This document shows, in pieces, positions 43,093 through 51,595 of a stretch of DNA of 64,000 bases. The notes beneath the pieces are model-generated. The model had not been told where the DNA came from and made no database searches. It saw nothing but the letters and a program-made list of their open reading frames with translations. Position numbers and translations under genes: made by a program. The stretch is from NCBI RefSeq assembly GCF_036959255.1, contig NZ_JAWMTI010000001.1:1364001-1428000 (forward strand), read 5' to 3'. The number at the start of each line of letters is the position of its first letter. The first letter of the stretch is position 1. This stretch comes from Olivibacter sp036959255 (lineage in GTDB: Bacteria > Bacteroidota > Bacteroidia > Sphingobacteriales > Sphingobacteriaceae).

Positions 43093-44388
43093 ATGAATAT
43101 TGTAATCGTTGGCGGTGGTTTTGCTGGGATGAATTTGGCCAAGCAATTGTCAAAGGACGGCAGCCTGAACATTACATTGATAGACAAAAATAACTATCAC
43201 TTCTTTCCTCCTCTCATTTACCAGGTTGCGACTGCTTTTATTGAAACGTCGATTATTACTTATCCGTTTCGTAAAATGTTCAGTAGGGCACATAATTTCA
43301 GATTTCATTACGGAGGTTTGGAGTATATTGATACGCAGAATCGCATCGTAACCACCACCTCGGGTAAGGTATCTTATGATTACCTAGTATTGGCGATGGG
43401 GACTGAGACCAATTATTTTGGTATGGCTAATGTAGAAAAATATGCCGTTCCGATGAAAACGATTGACGATGCTATCAATCTCCGTAATCACATCTTGCGT
43501 AACGGCGAACGTGCGGCGCAAGAACATGATGATGCCGAACGCGAGAAGTTTTCGACGATTGTGATCTCGGGTGGTGGTCCTACGGGTGTTGAGCTTGCCG
43601 GTATGTTAGCTTATATGAACAAGAAAATTTTGGCGAAAGAGTACCCTGAATTTTCGCAGAATGGAAAGATGCGGATTGTATTAGTGGATATGGCCCCTAC
43701 GCTGTTAGGACCTATGAGTAAGAAATCGCAACAAGAGGCTTTAGATGTGCTGCAGGATATGGGAGTAGAAGTGAAACTAAATACAGGTGTAAAAGATTAT
43801 GTCGACGGCGAAGTATTATTTGCCGATGGAACAAGCATCGCCACCGATACCTTGATCTGGTCGTCCGGTGTTATTGCGAAAGAGGCTCCGGGCTTACCAA
43901 AAGAAGCGATTGGCCGTGGTAGAAGAATCTTGGTGGATGAATATAATAAGGTGCAAGGTTTAGATAATGTGTTTGCTATCGGCGATATCTGTCTACAAAC
44001 AACAGATCCTGCATTTCCGAACGGACATCCACAATTGGCACAGGTAGCGATTCAACAGGGAACGCTCTTGGCGGCCAATCTCATTGATATTGTTGAAAAG
44101 AGGCCCTTGAAGGCTTTCAAATATAATGACAAAGGGAGCATGGCAATTATTACCAAAAATAAAGCGGTAGTAGATTTGCCTAAATTCACTTTTACAGGTT
44201 GGTTTGCTTGGTTGACCTGGTTGTTCATTCATATTATACCGATTGCTGGATTCCGTAATAAAATCAAATTGGTAACCGGCTGGTTTTGGTCATTCTTAAC
44301 AAATAATCCAAGCTTACGCTTGATCATTCGACCGATGGATCGGCAAAAAAGGACGGAGGATACGTTCGTCGAAGAAGCTAGAAAGTAA
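43093..44388 (+). CDS. Type II NADH:quinone oxidoreductase-like protein
   Basis: A single-subunit FAD enzyme that passes electrons from NADH to the quinone pool without pumping protons. The 431-residue protein has the N-terminal FAD motif IVGGGFAGMNLAKQL (residues 4-18), the NAD-binding motif ISGGGPTGVELAGML near 160, and the GDICLQT segment near 300. The C-terminus has a membrane-associating region (FAWLTWLFIHIIPIAGFRNKIKL), which fits NDH-2. It is convergent with glyS, with a shared bidirectional terminator at 44404-44447. Confidence 0.9.
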   Translation: MNIVIVGGGFAGMNLAKQLSKDGSLNITLIDKNNYHFFPPLIYQVATAFIETSIITYPFRKMFSRAHNFRFHYGGLEYIDTQNRIVTTTSGKVSYDYLVLAMGTETNYFGMANVEKYAVPMKTIDDAINLRNHILRNGERAAQEHDDAEREKFSTIVISGGGPTGVELAGMLAYMNKKILAKEYPEFSQNGKMRIVLVDMAPTLLGPMSKKSQQEALDVLQDMGVEVKLNTGVKDYVDGEVLFADGTSIATDTLIWSSGVIAKEAPGLPKEAIGRGRRILVDEYNKVQGLDNVFAIGDICLQTTDPAFPNGHPQLAQVAIQQGTLLAANLIDIVEKRPLKAFKYNDKGSMAIITKNKAVVDLPKFTFTGWFAWLTWLFIHIIPIAGFRNKIKLVTGWFWSFLTNNPSLRLIIRPMDRQKRTEDTFVEEARK

Positions 44389-44403
44389 AGTAATCTCCTT
44401 TAT

Positions 44404-44447
44404 AAAAAACAGCGGCCGCTTCTATTGAGAAGCGGCCGCTGTTTTTT
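44404..44447. terminator. Bidirectional terminator between the NDH-2 and glyS genes
   Basis: A 20-bp perfect stem (44404-44423 with 44428-44447), ATTG loop, with A/T tracts at both ends and a GCGGCCGC core. It can serve both convergent genes. The stem starts 15 nt past the NDH-2 stop codon. Confidence 0.9.
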
Positions 44448-44497
44448 ATTGGCAAGATCTTAAAATTCGAGATCGATTCTTCTTTATGATTTCAAGT

Positions 44498-45964
44498 TTA
44501 TAATAAACTTTTTAACAAAGGCTTCCACCCAACAATACGGTCCAATAAGCTTTCAAGATCTTTAATGGCTACACGTTCTTGCTCCATACTGTCGCGATGC
44601 CTGATAGTAACCGTATCGTCTTGTAAACTTTGGTGATCCACCGTGATACAAATCGGTGTGCCAATTGCATCTTGCCGACGGTAACGCTTACCAATCGCAT
44701 CCTTCTCCTCGTAAATAAGGTTATAGTCCATTTTAAGTAAATCCATTACCTGTCTTGCCTTTTCGGGCAAGCCATCTTTTTTAGTTAAAGGAAATACTGC
44801 TGCTTTAATAGGAGCAAGCGCTGGATGAAGATGTAGTACTGAGCGTGAGTCTTGTTTTTCCTCTGTGCTGAGATCTTCCTCTTCGTAAGCGTTACTAAGC
44901 ACTGTTAAGAACATGCGGTCTAGACCAATAGAGGTTTCAATGACATAAGGAACGTAATTCTGGTTAATTTCAGGGTCGAAGTATTGCATTTTCTTTCCCG
45001 AAAACGTTTGATGCTGACTTAAATCAAAGTCTGTCCGCGAGTGAATGCCTTCTACCTCTTTAAAGCCAAAAGGAAATTCATATTCAATATCAACAGCTGC
45101 ATTCGCATAATGTGCTAATTTTACGTGATCATGATAGCGGTATTTCGCAGGATTTGGTTTTAATGCAAGGTGCCATTTCAGGCGTGTTTCTTTCCATTTA
45201 TTATACCAATCAAGCTCAGTGCCCGGCCTTACGAAGAATTGCATTTCCATCTGTTCGAACTCACGCATGCGCATGATGAATTGACGAGCAATCACCTCAT
45301 TGCGAAATGCCTTACCGATTTGAGCGATGCCGAAGGGGACCTTCATTCTACCCGTTTTCTGAACGTTCAAGAAATTTACAAAAATGCCTTGCGCCGTTTC
45401 CGGGCGAAGGTAAACTTCTTCCGATCCATCCGCCATAGCACCCATTTGTGTGCTAAACATTAAATTAAATTGACGGACTTCTGTCCAGTTTTTCGTTCCC
45501 GAAACCGGGCAGGCAATCTCCTGCTCTTCAATAATCGATTTCAGTCGGGCTAAATCATCATTGTTTAAGGCCTCATCCAAATCAGCCTGCAGTTTTGCTG
45601 CTTTGTCCTTCTTTCCATCCCTTTCGTAACGAGTAATTTTATCTTCGATCAGTTGATCTGCACGGTAGCGTTTTTTTGAGTCCTTATTATCGATCATCGG
45701 ATCGTTAAAACCATCTACATGGCCGGAGGCCTTCCATATTTTCGGATGCATGAAAATAGCAGAGTCGATCCCCACTATGTTCTCATTGAGCTGAACCATG
45801 GCTTTCCACCAGTAGGTTTTAATATTATTTTTTAACTCAGCACCTAATTGACCGTAATCGTAAACAGCGCTTAAACCATCGTAAATTTCACTTGAAGGGA
45901 ATACAAAGCCATATTCCTTGGCATGCGATATCACATTTTTAAAAAGTTCGTCGTTTGTCTTCAT
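44498..45964 (-). CDS. glyS: Glycyl-tRNA synthetase (dimeric class II type)
   Basis: Charges tRNA-Gly with glycine. The 488-residue protein matches the single-chain dimeric (eukaryotic/archaeal-like) form rather than the alpha-beta form. It has RPETAQGIFVNFLNVQ (motif-2-like region), the characteristic GFVFPSSEIYDGLSAVYDYGQLGAELKNNIK start, the FRNEVIARQFIMRMREFEQMEMQFF catalytic segment and a C-terminal anticodon-binding domain (about 380-488). Bacteroidota normally use this form. It is convergent with the NDH-2 gene. Confidence 0.97.
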   Translation of the reverse strand: MKTNDELFKNVISHAKEYGFVFPSSEIYDGLSAVYDYGQLGAELKNNIKTYWWKAMVQLNENIVGIDSAIFMHPKIWKASGHVDGFNDPMIDNKDSKKRYRADQLIEDKITRYERDGKKDKAAKLQADLDEALNNDDLARLKSIIEEQEIACPVSGTKNWTEVRQFNLMFSTQMGAMADGSEEVYLRPETAQGIFVNFLNVQKTGRMKVPFGIAQIGKAFRNEVIARQFIMRMREFEQMEMQFFVRPGTELDWYNKWKETRLKWHLALKPNPAKYRYHDHVKLAHYANAAVDIEYEFPFGFKEVEGIHSRTDFDLSQHQTFSGKKMQYFDPEINQNYVPYVIETSIGLDRMFLTVLSNAYEEEDLSTEEKQDSRSVLHLHPALAPIKAAVFPLTKKDGLPEKARQVMDLLKMDYNLIYEEKDAIGKRYRRQDAIGTPICITVDHQSLQDDTVTIRHRDSMEQERVAIKDLESLLDRIVGWKPLLKSLL

Positions 45965-46153
45965 CTTAACCTTTATATAAGCGTTGAAACCAGGCTGTTA
46001 AAGCGATAGCTCTTGTTTCCTTTGAAATAAATTTAAATGTATTTTTAACAGGTTGAGCTCTTGTTTCATTGCCATTTTCCATAGCAGAGACAAACCTATA
46101 CAAAATTCTTTTATTTTTTGCTATAAATTCAATTCCTATCAGGAAAATCGCTT

Positions 46154-46571
46154 TAAAAAAAGAACTATTTTCTTAACCAACTTTTGCTTGATCAAAAGTT
46201 GAATAAAAATCAAGGCTTGTGTAGGCTACCTCGCACCTGATTGCAAAGCATCACTGGCGCGTATTGGAGCCGTTTCACTCCCTCAATCCGCTTGGATACT
46301 GCCGTATGAACAGACACGTAAATGCTTTGCTGCTCGTTGCTTCAGTATCCTCCAAGGCCATTCTTCTCACGCACAGGCCTAATTTAGGCCTGAAAATATA
46401 ATACGTCCAGTTAAAAGTAAAAGCCCTACGTTCTGCTAAAATATCGCCTAGGAAATTTGCGGTTTGCACGTTGAGGCACTTGTTCGTTTTTAATGGCATT
46501 CAAGCTACTTCGTGGTCTGCGGAAGAAAGTGACAAAAAATAGTTCTTTTAATATAAACACCTTCATCTTTT
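46154..46571 (+). repeat. Intergenic repeat element with inverted ends and a hairpin (long member)
   Basis: The element is bounded by a perfect 14-bp inverted repeat: AAAAGAACTATTTT on the left (near 46159) and AAAATAGTTCTTTT on the right (near 46540). Near the left end is a 9-bp hairpin with a loop that matches a downstream hexamer (46178-46214). The right part shares GGCATTCAAGCT and TATAAACACCTTCATCT with 9820-9920. Two parts match the shorter copy at 9767-9920. No ORF with a codon signal was found. Confidence 0.6.
46178..46214. repeat. Hairpin element with loop complementary to a flanking hexamer (possible pseudoknot), copy D
   Basis: CAACTTTTG (46178-46186), loop CTTGAT (46187-46192), CAAAAGTTG (46193-46201): a 9-bp perfect stem. 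ATCAAG at 46209-46214 is the exact reverse complement of the loop, 7 nt after the stem. Compare 41153-41190. Confidence 0.6.
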
Positions 46572-46657
46572 AATTCTATTGAGCCCTTCAGATAGGGAAC
46601 ACTTTTTTTGTTTTGTAAGAATATGGCATTCGCATTATAAGAAAAGAAGGATTAAAT

Positions 46658-46689
46658 CTTGTTTTACACTTTGTTTGTCAATAGCTTTG
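46658..46689 (+). promoter_or_regulatory. Promoter of the GDPD lipoprotein gene
   Basis: CTTG at 46658-46661 and TAGCTTTG at 46682-46689 (spacer 20 nt) resemble the Bacteroidota promoter. The expected start is about 46696, which places the ATG at 46722 in the transcript and excludes the longer reading from 46659. Confidence 0.55.
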
Positions 46690-46721
46690 CAATATCAAAT
46701 CGGGCATCATCACAAATTTTC

Positions 46722-47648
46722 ATGAAGCGGTTATATTTAAGTTTATTCTGGTTGTTGAGCGTTGGTATAAGCGCTTGTTCATTGACCGAAGCCACCGGTA
46801 ATGGTTTCAGTGAACCCTCTAAAATGGCGTTTTCCACAGTGGAGGATTTATATAAGTTTATGACTTATAGTGAGCGACGGGTACCACTTATCAGTGCACA
46901 CCGTGGCGGTCCGGAACCTGGATATCCTGAAAATGCGATCGAAACCTTTCAGCATAGCGCAAATAAACAACCGTTGATTATCGAGTGTGATATTGCTTTA
47001 ACGAAGGATTCCGTTTTGGTGATGATGCATGATGATGAGCTGGATCGTACGACCACCGGAAAAGGGCTGTTAAAAAACCATACCTTGGCCGAGCTCAAAA
47101 CTTTGATGTTAAAAGATAATGAAGGAAAGGTCACCTCTTTTAAAATCCCTACGCTCGATGAGGTATTGAAGTGGGGAAAGGGAAAAGTAGTCTTTACCCT
47201 GGATGTAAAACGAGGTGTACCGATGGATTTAGTGGTTGACGCTGTGAAACGTCATCAAGCAGGGCCTTATTCGGTGATTATTACTTATAACGCAACACAA
47301 GCAGCACAGGTGCACCGATTGGCTCCGGATTTAATGATATCGGCAAGTATTCGAAAAATGGATGATCTGTTGCGATTAAACGATTATGGAATTCCGGATA
47401 ATAGACTCCTCGCCTTTGTTGGCATCAGTGAGCCGGAGCTGTCCTTATACAAGGGCTTGCATGAACATGGGATCATGTGTATATTAGGAACTATGGGCAA
47501 CTTAGATAAACGAGCCAAAAGCCGTGATGATACACTGTATTATGGACTTATAGATCGCGGTGCTGATATTTTATCGACCGATCGACATAACGAAGCAGGG
47601 GTACAATTGGCGAAATACCGTAAAGACCATCAGCTCCGTGCGTATTAA
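46722..47648 (+). CDS. Glycerophosphodiester phosphodiesterase-family lipoprotein
   Basis: Hydrolyses glycerophosphodiesters to glycerol-3-phosphate and an alcohol. The protein (308 residues from the ATG at 46722) has a lipoprotein signal with Cys19 (GISAC). The GDPD catalytic motif is visible: SAHRGGPEPGYPENAIETFQHS with the HRGG...PENT-like pattern, then MHDDELDRTTTGKG and a TIM-barrel C-terminus ending DILSTDR. The longer reading from ATG at 46659 would run over the promoter. It lies 19 nt before the gldA-like gene; whether it is in the same operon is uncertain. Confidence 0.92.
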   Translation: MKRLYLSLFWLLSVGISACSLTEATGNGFSEPSKMAFSTVEDLYKFMTYSERRVPLISAHRGGPEPGYPENAIETFQHSANKQPLIIECDIALTKDSVLVMMHDDELDRTTTGKGLLKNHTLAELKTLMLKDNEGKVTSFKIPTLDEVLKWGKGKVVFTLDVKRGVPMDLVVDAVKRHQAGPYSVIITYNATQAAQVHRLAPDLMISASIRKMDDLLRLNDYGIPDNRLLAFVGISEPELSLYKGLHEHGIMCILGTMGNLDKRAKSRDDTLYYGLIDRGADILSTDRHNEAGVQLAKYRKDHQLRAY

Positions 47649-47667
47649 TTACGGAAACTTATTTGCT

Positions 47668-48375
47668 ATGTTGTTATCAGTAAAGAACCTCACCAAAACA
47701 TTCGGAAATCAAGTAGCGGTCAATGATATTTCTTTTGCTATCCCAGAGGCGAAGGTTGTTGGATTTCTAGGACCCAATGGTGCCGGGAAATCGACCACAA
47801 TGAAAATGATTGCCGGTTTTATGCGCCCGTCAATAGGGCATGTACGCATTCATGATATCGATGTACAAGAGAAGGAATATGCCGCAAAACAGTTGCTAGG
47901 TTATCTTCCGGAAAACAATCCGCTCTACGGAAGTATGTATATCCGAGAGAGCCTAGAATATACAGGTAGGTTATACCGCTTAGAAAACTTATCCAAGCGG
48001 ATAGCAGAAGTGATCGATATGGTGGGTTTGGGGAATGAACGGCAAAAAAAAATTAAACAACTATCAAAAGGATATAAACAGCGTTTAGGTATTGCGCAGG
48101 CCCTGTTGCATAATCCACCTTTGTTAATTTTGGATGAGCCTACAGCAGGTTTGGATCCAAATCAATTGCATGAAATCAGAAACTTAATCCGTTTACTTGG
48201 GCAAGAGAAGGTTGTCGTGTTATCCACACATATTATGCAGGAAGTCGAAGCCATTTGCCAAGAGGTGATTTTTATTCACAAGGGAAGCCTAGTAGGAGAC
48301 TTTTCCATCGAAAAAATGCCTGAAATCTTTGAAAATAAGAACTTAGAGCAAGTTTTTTACGAATTAACCAAATAA
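47668..48375 (+). CDS. gldA: GldA-like ABC transporter ATP-binding protein
   Basis: ATPase of an ABC transporter, 235 residues from the ATG at 47668. It has Walker A GPNGAGKST (near residue 36), signature LSKGYKQRLG, Walker B LLILDEPTAGLDP and STHIM. The family resembles GldA, which with GldF and GldG forms an ABC system needed for gliding in flavobacteria. The gldF-gldG fusion gene lies about 800 nt downstream after a beta-barrel gene, supporting the assignment. The longer reading from ATG at 47560 overlaps the GDPD gene and is rejected. Gliding itself cannot be inferred from this gene alone. Confidence 0.88.
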   Translation: MLLSVKNLTKTFGNQVAVNDISFAIPEAKVVGFLGPNGAGKSTTMKMIAGFMRPSIGHVRIHDIDVQEKEYAAKQLLGYLPENNPLYGSMYIRESLEYTGRLYRLENLSKRIAEVIDMVGLGNERQKKIKQLSKGYKQRLGIAQALLHNPPLLILDEPTAGLDPNQLHEIRNLIRLLGQEKVVVLSTHIMQEVEAICQEVIFIHKGSLVGDFSIEKMPEIFENKNLEQVFYELTK

Positions 48376-48472
48376 AATTTTTAAAACGTTGCAGGCTCAA
48401 AAAACATTATGGCATGCTTTATGTTAATTACCTAGTACAATTAACAAATTAGATAATTAACAATTGAAAACT

Positions 48473-49060
48473 ATGAAGCGTGTATTTTTATTCTCTGCAT
48501 TAGTATTAGGAAGTTTCCTAGGGTTAAAAGCCCAAAACGTGGACGTAAATAAGCCACAGATGTCTGAAAGTGTAGGAATGGTTCCTATACAGAAAGGTAA
48601 CTGGATGGTAGGTGGAAGTTTAGGGTCTATGGGCTATAGCTTTGAAGGCAAGTCCTTTAACGTCAATATTAACCCAAGAGCGGGTTACTTTGTTTCTGAC
48701 GGAATAGCTGTTGGCTTATCGCTAACCGGAGGGTATGCATCCGTTAAAAATGATAAGGATGATTGGACCTATGGGGTAGCACCTTTCGTGCGTTATTTCT
48801 TCCCTGAAGGTTCGTCTGCTACCGGACGTTTCTTTGGTCAGGGTGAAGTTGGTATCGCAGGTGCTAATAAAGGAAGTGACGTAACCTTTGCTGCGGGTGT
48901 AGGTTTGGGTTATGCGCATTTTATTACCAGAAGCGTTGCTTTAGAAGCTGTTGTAGGCTATAATTATTCAAAAGCAAATAATGCGAGTGCACAAGCACAG
49001 AATGGCTTAGGATTTAATTTAGGTTTCCAGATTTATCTTCCTGGACAAGGAAATAAATAA
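48473..49060 (+). CDS. Outer-membrane beta-barrel protein (OmpA-like/opacity-type fold)
   Basis: A 195-residue secreted protein with a signal peptide (MKRVFLFSALVLGSFLGLKA, cleavage near residue 21). It is rich in Gly and aromatic residues with alternating strands: MVGGSLGSMGYSF, VGLSLTGGYASV, FGQGEVGIAG, LGFNLGFQIYLPG at the C-terminus. This matches small barrel proteins common in Bacteroidota. The start is the ATG at 48473; a TTG at 48464 would add three residues. It separates gldA from the gldFG-like gene. Function is unknown. Confidence 0.8.
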   Translation: MKRVFLFSALVLGSFLGLKAQNVDVNKPQMSESVGMVPIQKGNWMVGGSLGSMGYSFEGKSFNVNINPRAGYFVSDGIAVGLSLTGGYASVKNDKDDWTYGVAPFVRYFFPEGSSATGRFFGQGEVGIAGANKGSDVTFAAGVGLGYAHFITRSVALEAVVGYNYSKANNASAQAQNGLGFNLGFQIYLPGQGNK

Positions 49061-49077
49061 CATCTGTTAACATTAAT

Positions 49078-49113
49078 AAAAGAGGGGACTCACTTAGTTG
49101 AGGCCCCTCTTTT
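49078..49113 (+). terminator. Terminator after the beta-barrel gene
   Basis: AAAAGAGGGG (49078-49087, near) pairs with CCCCTCTTTT (49104-49113), with an extra CTCA/TGAG inner stem, followed by T residues. It separates the barrel gene from the gldFG-like gene. Confidence 0.85.
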
Positions 49114-49141
49114 TGTTTTTTAGTGCTTTTTTGTACCTTCG
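49112..49141 (+). promoter_or_regulatory. Possible promoter of the gldFG-like gene
   Basis: TTTG at 49112-49115 and TACCTTCG at 49134-49141, spaced 18 nt, resemble a weak promoter (TAnnTTTG with one change). It overlaps the tail of the terminator. Predicted transcript start is about 49148, before the GTG at 49167. Confidence 0.35.
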
Positions 49142-49166
49142 AGACCTACAAATAAATCGTGAATCC

Positions 49167-51572
49167 GTGTTCAGCATTCTGAGAAAAGATGTTTCTACTT
49201 TCTTTCATTCACTCATTGGCTATTTGACCATTGGACTTTTCTTAATAATATCGGGACTCTTCCTTTGGGTTTTTCCCGAAACGAGCGTGCTCCAATATGG
49301 ATATGCAAGCTTGGAGGGTTTTTTTGCCATCGCTCCTTACATCTTTATGTTTTTGATTCCCGCTATTACAATGCGAGCGGTTGCGGGTGAGCGTGAGGAA
49401 GGTACCTATGAGTGGTTGATGACAAAACCGATCACTTTTGCACAGTTTATTCTTGCCAAATATATGAGCTGTCTGCTTATTGTCAGCTTGGCTATTTTGC
49501 CAACGGCGATTTACTATGTGAGTATTTATTGTTTAGGTGCGCCGGTCGGAAATATCGATACAGGAGCTGTTATCGGATCTTATATCGGGCTTTTTTTGTT
49601 GGGAGCTGCTTTTTGTTCGGTTGGAATCTTCATTTCTGCCGTTTGCGACAATGCGGTGGTAGCCTTTTTATTAAGTGCTTTTCTTTGTTTCTCCCTTTTT
49701 ATTGGATTTGATTATTTATCGTCCTTATTCGTCGATGGTTCCTTATCGGAGGCCTTGGCTTATTTGGGAATATTTGCCCATTATGAATCGGTAAGCCGTG
49801 GGGTGCTTGACCTACGTGACTTTTGTTTTTTTATCAGTCTCAGCACCCTATTTCTTGTATTGACCGACCTTTTTATAGAAAAAAACAGAAGGACAGTATG
49901 GGAGCGACTGAAACGGATTGGCCTTATGCTTTTGACTTTAATAGCGATCAATTTTCTTGCTAATTATAATTTTTTCCGTATGGATTTCACCAGCGAGAAA
50001 AGGTATACCTTGTCGAAGATCTCCAAGAAGGTGCTGCGGTCCTTAACGGAGGACCTGCGCGTTGTTGTTTTTTTAGATGGTGAATTACCTGCTGGGTTTC
50101 AGCGGCTCCGAAGTGCTACAAAAGATATGTTAGCCGACTTAAAGGCTTATGCAGGTGGACAGATCAAATACACCTTTATCAATCCACTGACTGAAAATGA
50201 TGGCGGGCAACAAAATTATATAGAGGCTTTGGCTGCGCGTGGTATCGAACCGACCAATCTAAGTGTAAAGACAAACGAGGGGCTATCACAGAAAACAATT
50301 TTTCCGGTAGCGGTATTGATGTATGGCGACGAGGAACTGCCACTACCACTCTTACAGAATAATCGATTTGTCAATCCAGAAGATGTATTGAATAATTCTG
50401 TTCAGAATCTGGAATACACGTTCATAAACGGCATTAAGAAAATAACTTCGGGCGGAAAACCCATTGTTGCTTTCACCGAGGGACATGGCGAGTTGAATGA
50501 TTTGGCGATTTACGACGCTATGCACAGTCTGGGCGTCACCTACCAGGTAGGTCGATTAAACTTGGATTCCATCTCGTTCGAAACGTTAAGACGAATCAAC
50601 GTTATGGTGGTGGCTAAACCCCAAAAGGAATTTTCGGAGCTTCATAAATTTAAGATCGACTATTTTGTACAACATGGGGGTAAAATACTGTGGGCAATTA
50701 ATCAGGTTCAAGCTGAGCTGGATAGCATGCGAAATTCGGGCGATGAGATGGCTATAGCGCGGTCGCTTAATCTGGATGATATGCTTTTTAAATATGGCGT
50801 AAGGTTAAATTATAATTTGATAGCAGACCTTAACTGTACGCAAATTCCACTTCGCGTGGGTGAACTTGGAGGGGCCAATCAATTTCAGCTAGTTCCCTGG
50901 TTGTTCTACCCCGTTTTTGTTCCACGAGGTACACATCCCATTGTCAAGAACATTGATGGGATTCGGAGCGAATTTCCAGGGACCTTGGATACCCTGCCCC
51001 TCGCCAGTCTTAAAAAAGAAATTATCCTCCAATCTTCCCCCTTTAGTAAGGTGCTTAATGTGCCGGTGCCTATTTCGCTCAATATGGTTTCCAACAATCC
51101 GAAACCGGAAGAATTTCGAGGAACCAGTCATCCGGTTGGGGTAGTACTAGAAGGTATATTTCCCTCGGTGTTTAAAAATAGACCTGTTCCCAAAGCACTT
51201 GTGGATACTTTTACTTATCGGCAGCAGCAGGCATCAATTTCAAATAAGATGATCGTGCTTGCAGATGGAAACATGTTGAAAAATGAGATCAACCCACAAG
51301 ATCGTATGCCTTATAATTTGGGTTGGGATCGTGCTACGCAACAGCAATATGGCAACAAGACTCTCTTGTTAAATATGGTTGATTATTTAAATGATGAAAC
51401 CGGGATCATCGCATTGCGTGAAAAAGAAGTGAAACTTCGTTTATTGGACAAGTTACTCATCAAAAAGAATAAATTTTTTTGGCAAACACTCAACGTAGGT
51501 GGACCATTGGTGCTGTTAGTTCTCTTTGGTTTATTGCAACAATGGATAAGGAGGAGGAAATATGCTCGTTAA
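49167..51572 (+). CDS. GldF-GldG fusion protein (ABC permease fused to GldG-type domain), GTG start
   Basis: A single ORF of 801 residues (from GTG at 49167). Residues 1 to about 238 are an ABC-2 type permease with six membrane helices and a GEREEGTYEWLMTKPI segment as in GldF. Residues from about 247 (LKRIGLMLLTLIAINFLANYNFFRMDFTSEKRYTLSK) to the end correspond to GldG, with the auxiliary GldG transport domain and a final membrane helix (WQTLNVGGPLVLLVLFGLLQQWIRRR). In Flavobacterium these are two genes. No frame break is seen at the junction. A TTG at 49098 lies inside the terminator hairpin and is not a credible start. Confidence in the fusion is fairly high, but an in-frame sequencing artefact cannot be excluded. 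Confidence 0.85.
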   Translation: MFSILRKDVSTFFHSLIGYLTIGLFLIISGLFLWVFPETSVLQYGYASLEGFFAIAPYIFMFLIPAITMRAVAGEREEGTYEWLMTKPITFAQFILAKYMSCLLIVSLAILPTAIYYVSIYCLGAPVGNIDTGAVIGSYIGLFLLGAAFCSVGIFISAVCDNAVVAFLLSAFLCFSLFIGFDYLSSLFVDGSLSEALAYLGIFAHYESVSRGVLDLRDFCFFISLSTLFLVLTDLFIEKNRRTVWERLKRIGLMLLTLIAINFLANYNFFRMDFTSEKRYTLSKISKKVLRSLTEDLRVVVFLDGELPAGFQRLRSATKDMLADLKAYAGGQIKYTFINPLTENDGGQQNYIEALAARGIEPTNLSVKTNEGLSQKTIFPVAVLMYGDEELPLPLLQNNRFVNPEDVLNNSVQNLEYTFINGIKKITSGGKPIVAFTEGHGELNDLAIYDAMHSLGVTYQVGRLNLDSISFETLRRINVMVVAKPQKEFSELHKFKIDYFVQHGGKILWAINQVQAELDSMRNSGDEMAIARSLNLDDMLFKYGVRLNYNLIADLNCTQIPLRVGELGGANQFQLVPWLFYPVFVPRGTHPIVKNIDGIRSEFPGTLDTLPLASLKKEIILQSSPFSKVLNVPVPISLNMVSNNPKPEEFRGTSHPVGVVLEGIFPSVFKNRPVPKALVDTFTYRQQQASISNKMIVLADGNMLKNEINPQDRMPYNLGWDRATQQQYGNKTLLLNMVDYLNDETGIIALREKEVKLRLLDKLLIKKNKFFWQTLNVGGPLVLLVLFGLLQQWIRRRKYAR

Positions 51573-51595
51573 ATAGATTGTTAGGCTGCAAATGA

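Larger units (their letters stand above)
45965..46721. other. Long non-coding region upstream of glyS and the GDPD gene
   Basis: About 750 nt without a credible gene. It contains the long repeat element (46154-46571) and the promoter of the GDPD gene. The 74-codon minus-strand ORF at 46275-46499 has no support. Confidence 0.6.

Noticed and set aside
46275..46499. 74-codon minus-strand ORF in the long non-coding region
   Set aside because: It falls inside the intergenic repeat element and has no protein-like features.
46659..46721. N-terminal extension of the GDPD gene
   Set aside because: It would overlap the TAGCTTTG promoter, and a lipoprotein signal begins exactly at the ATG at 46722.
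47560..47667. Extension of the gldA-like gene into the GDPD gene
   Set aside because: The ABC ATPase fold begins with the ATG at 47668, and the extension is out-of-frame overlap with a real gene.
49098..49166. TTG start for the gldFG-like gene
   Set aside because: It lies in the stem of the terminator of the preceding gene; the GTG at 49167 fits the GldF N-terminus.
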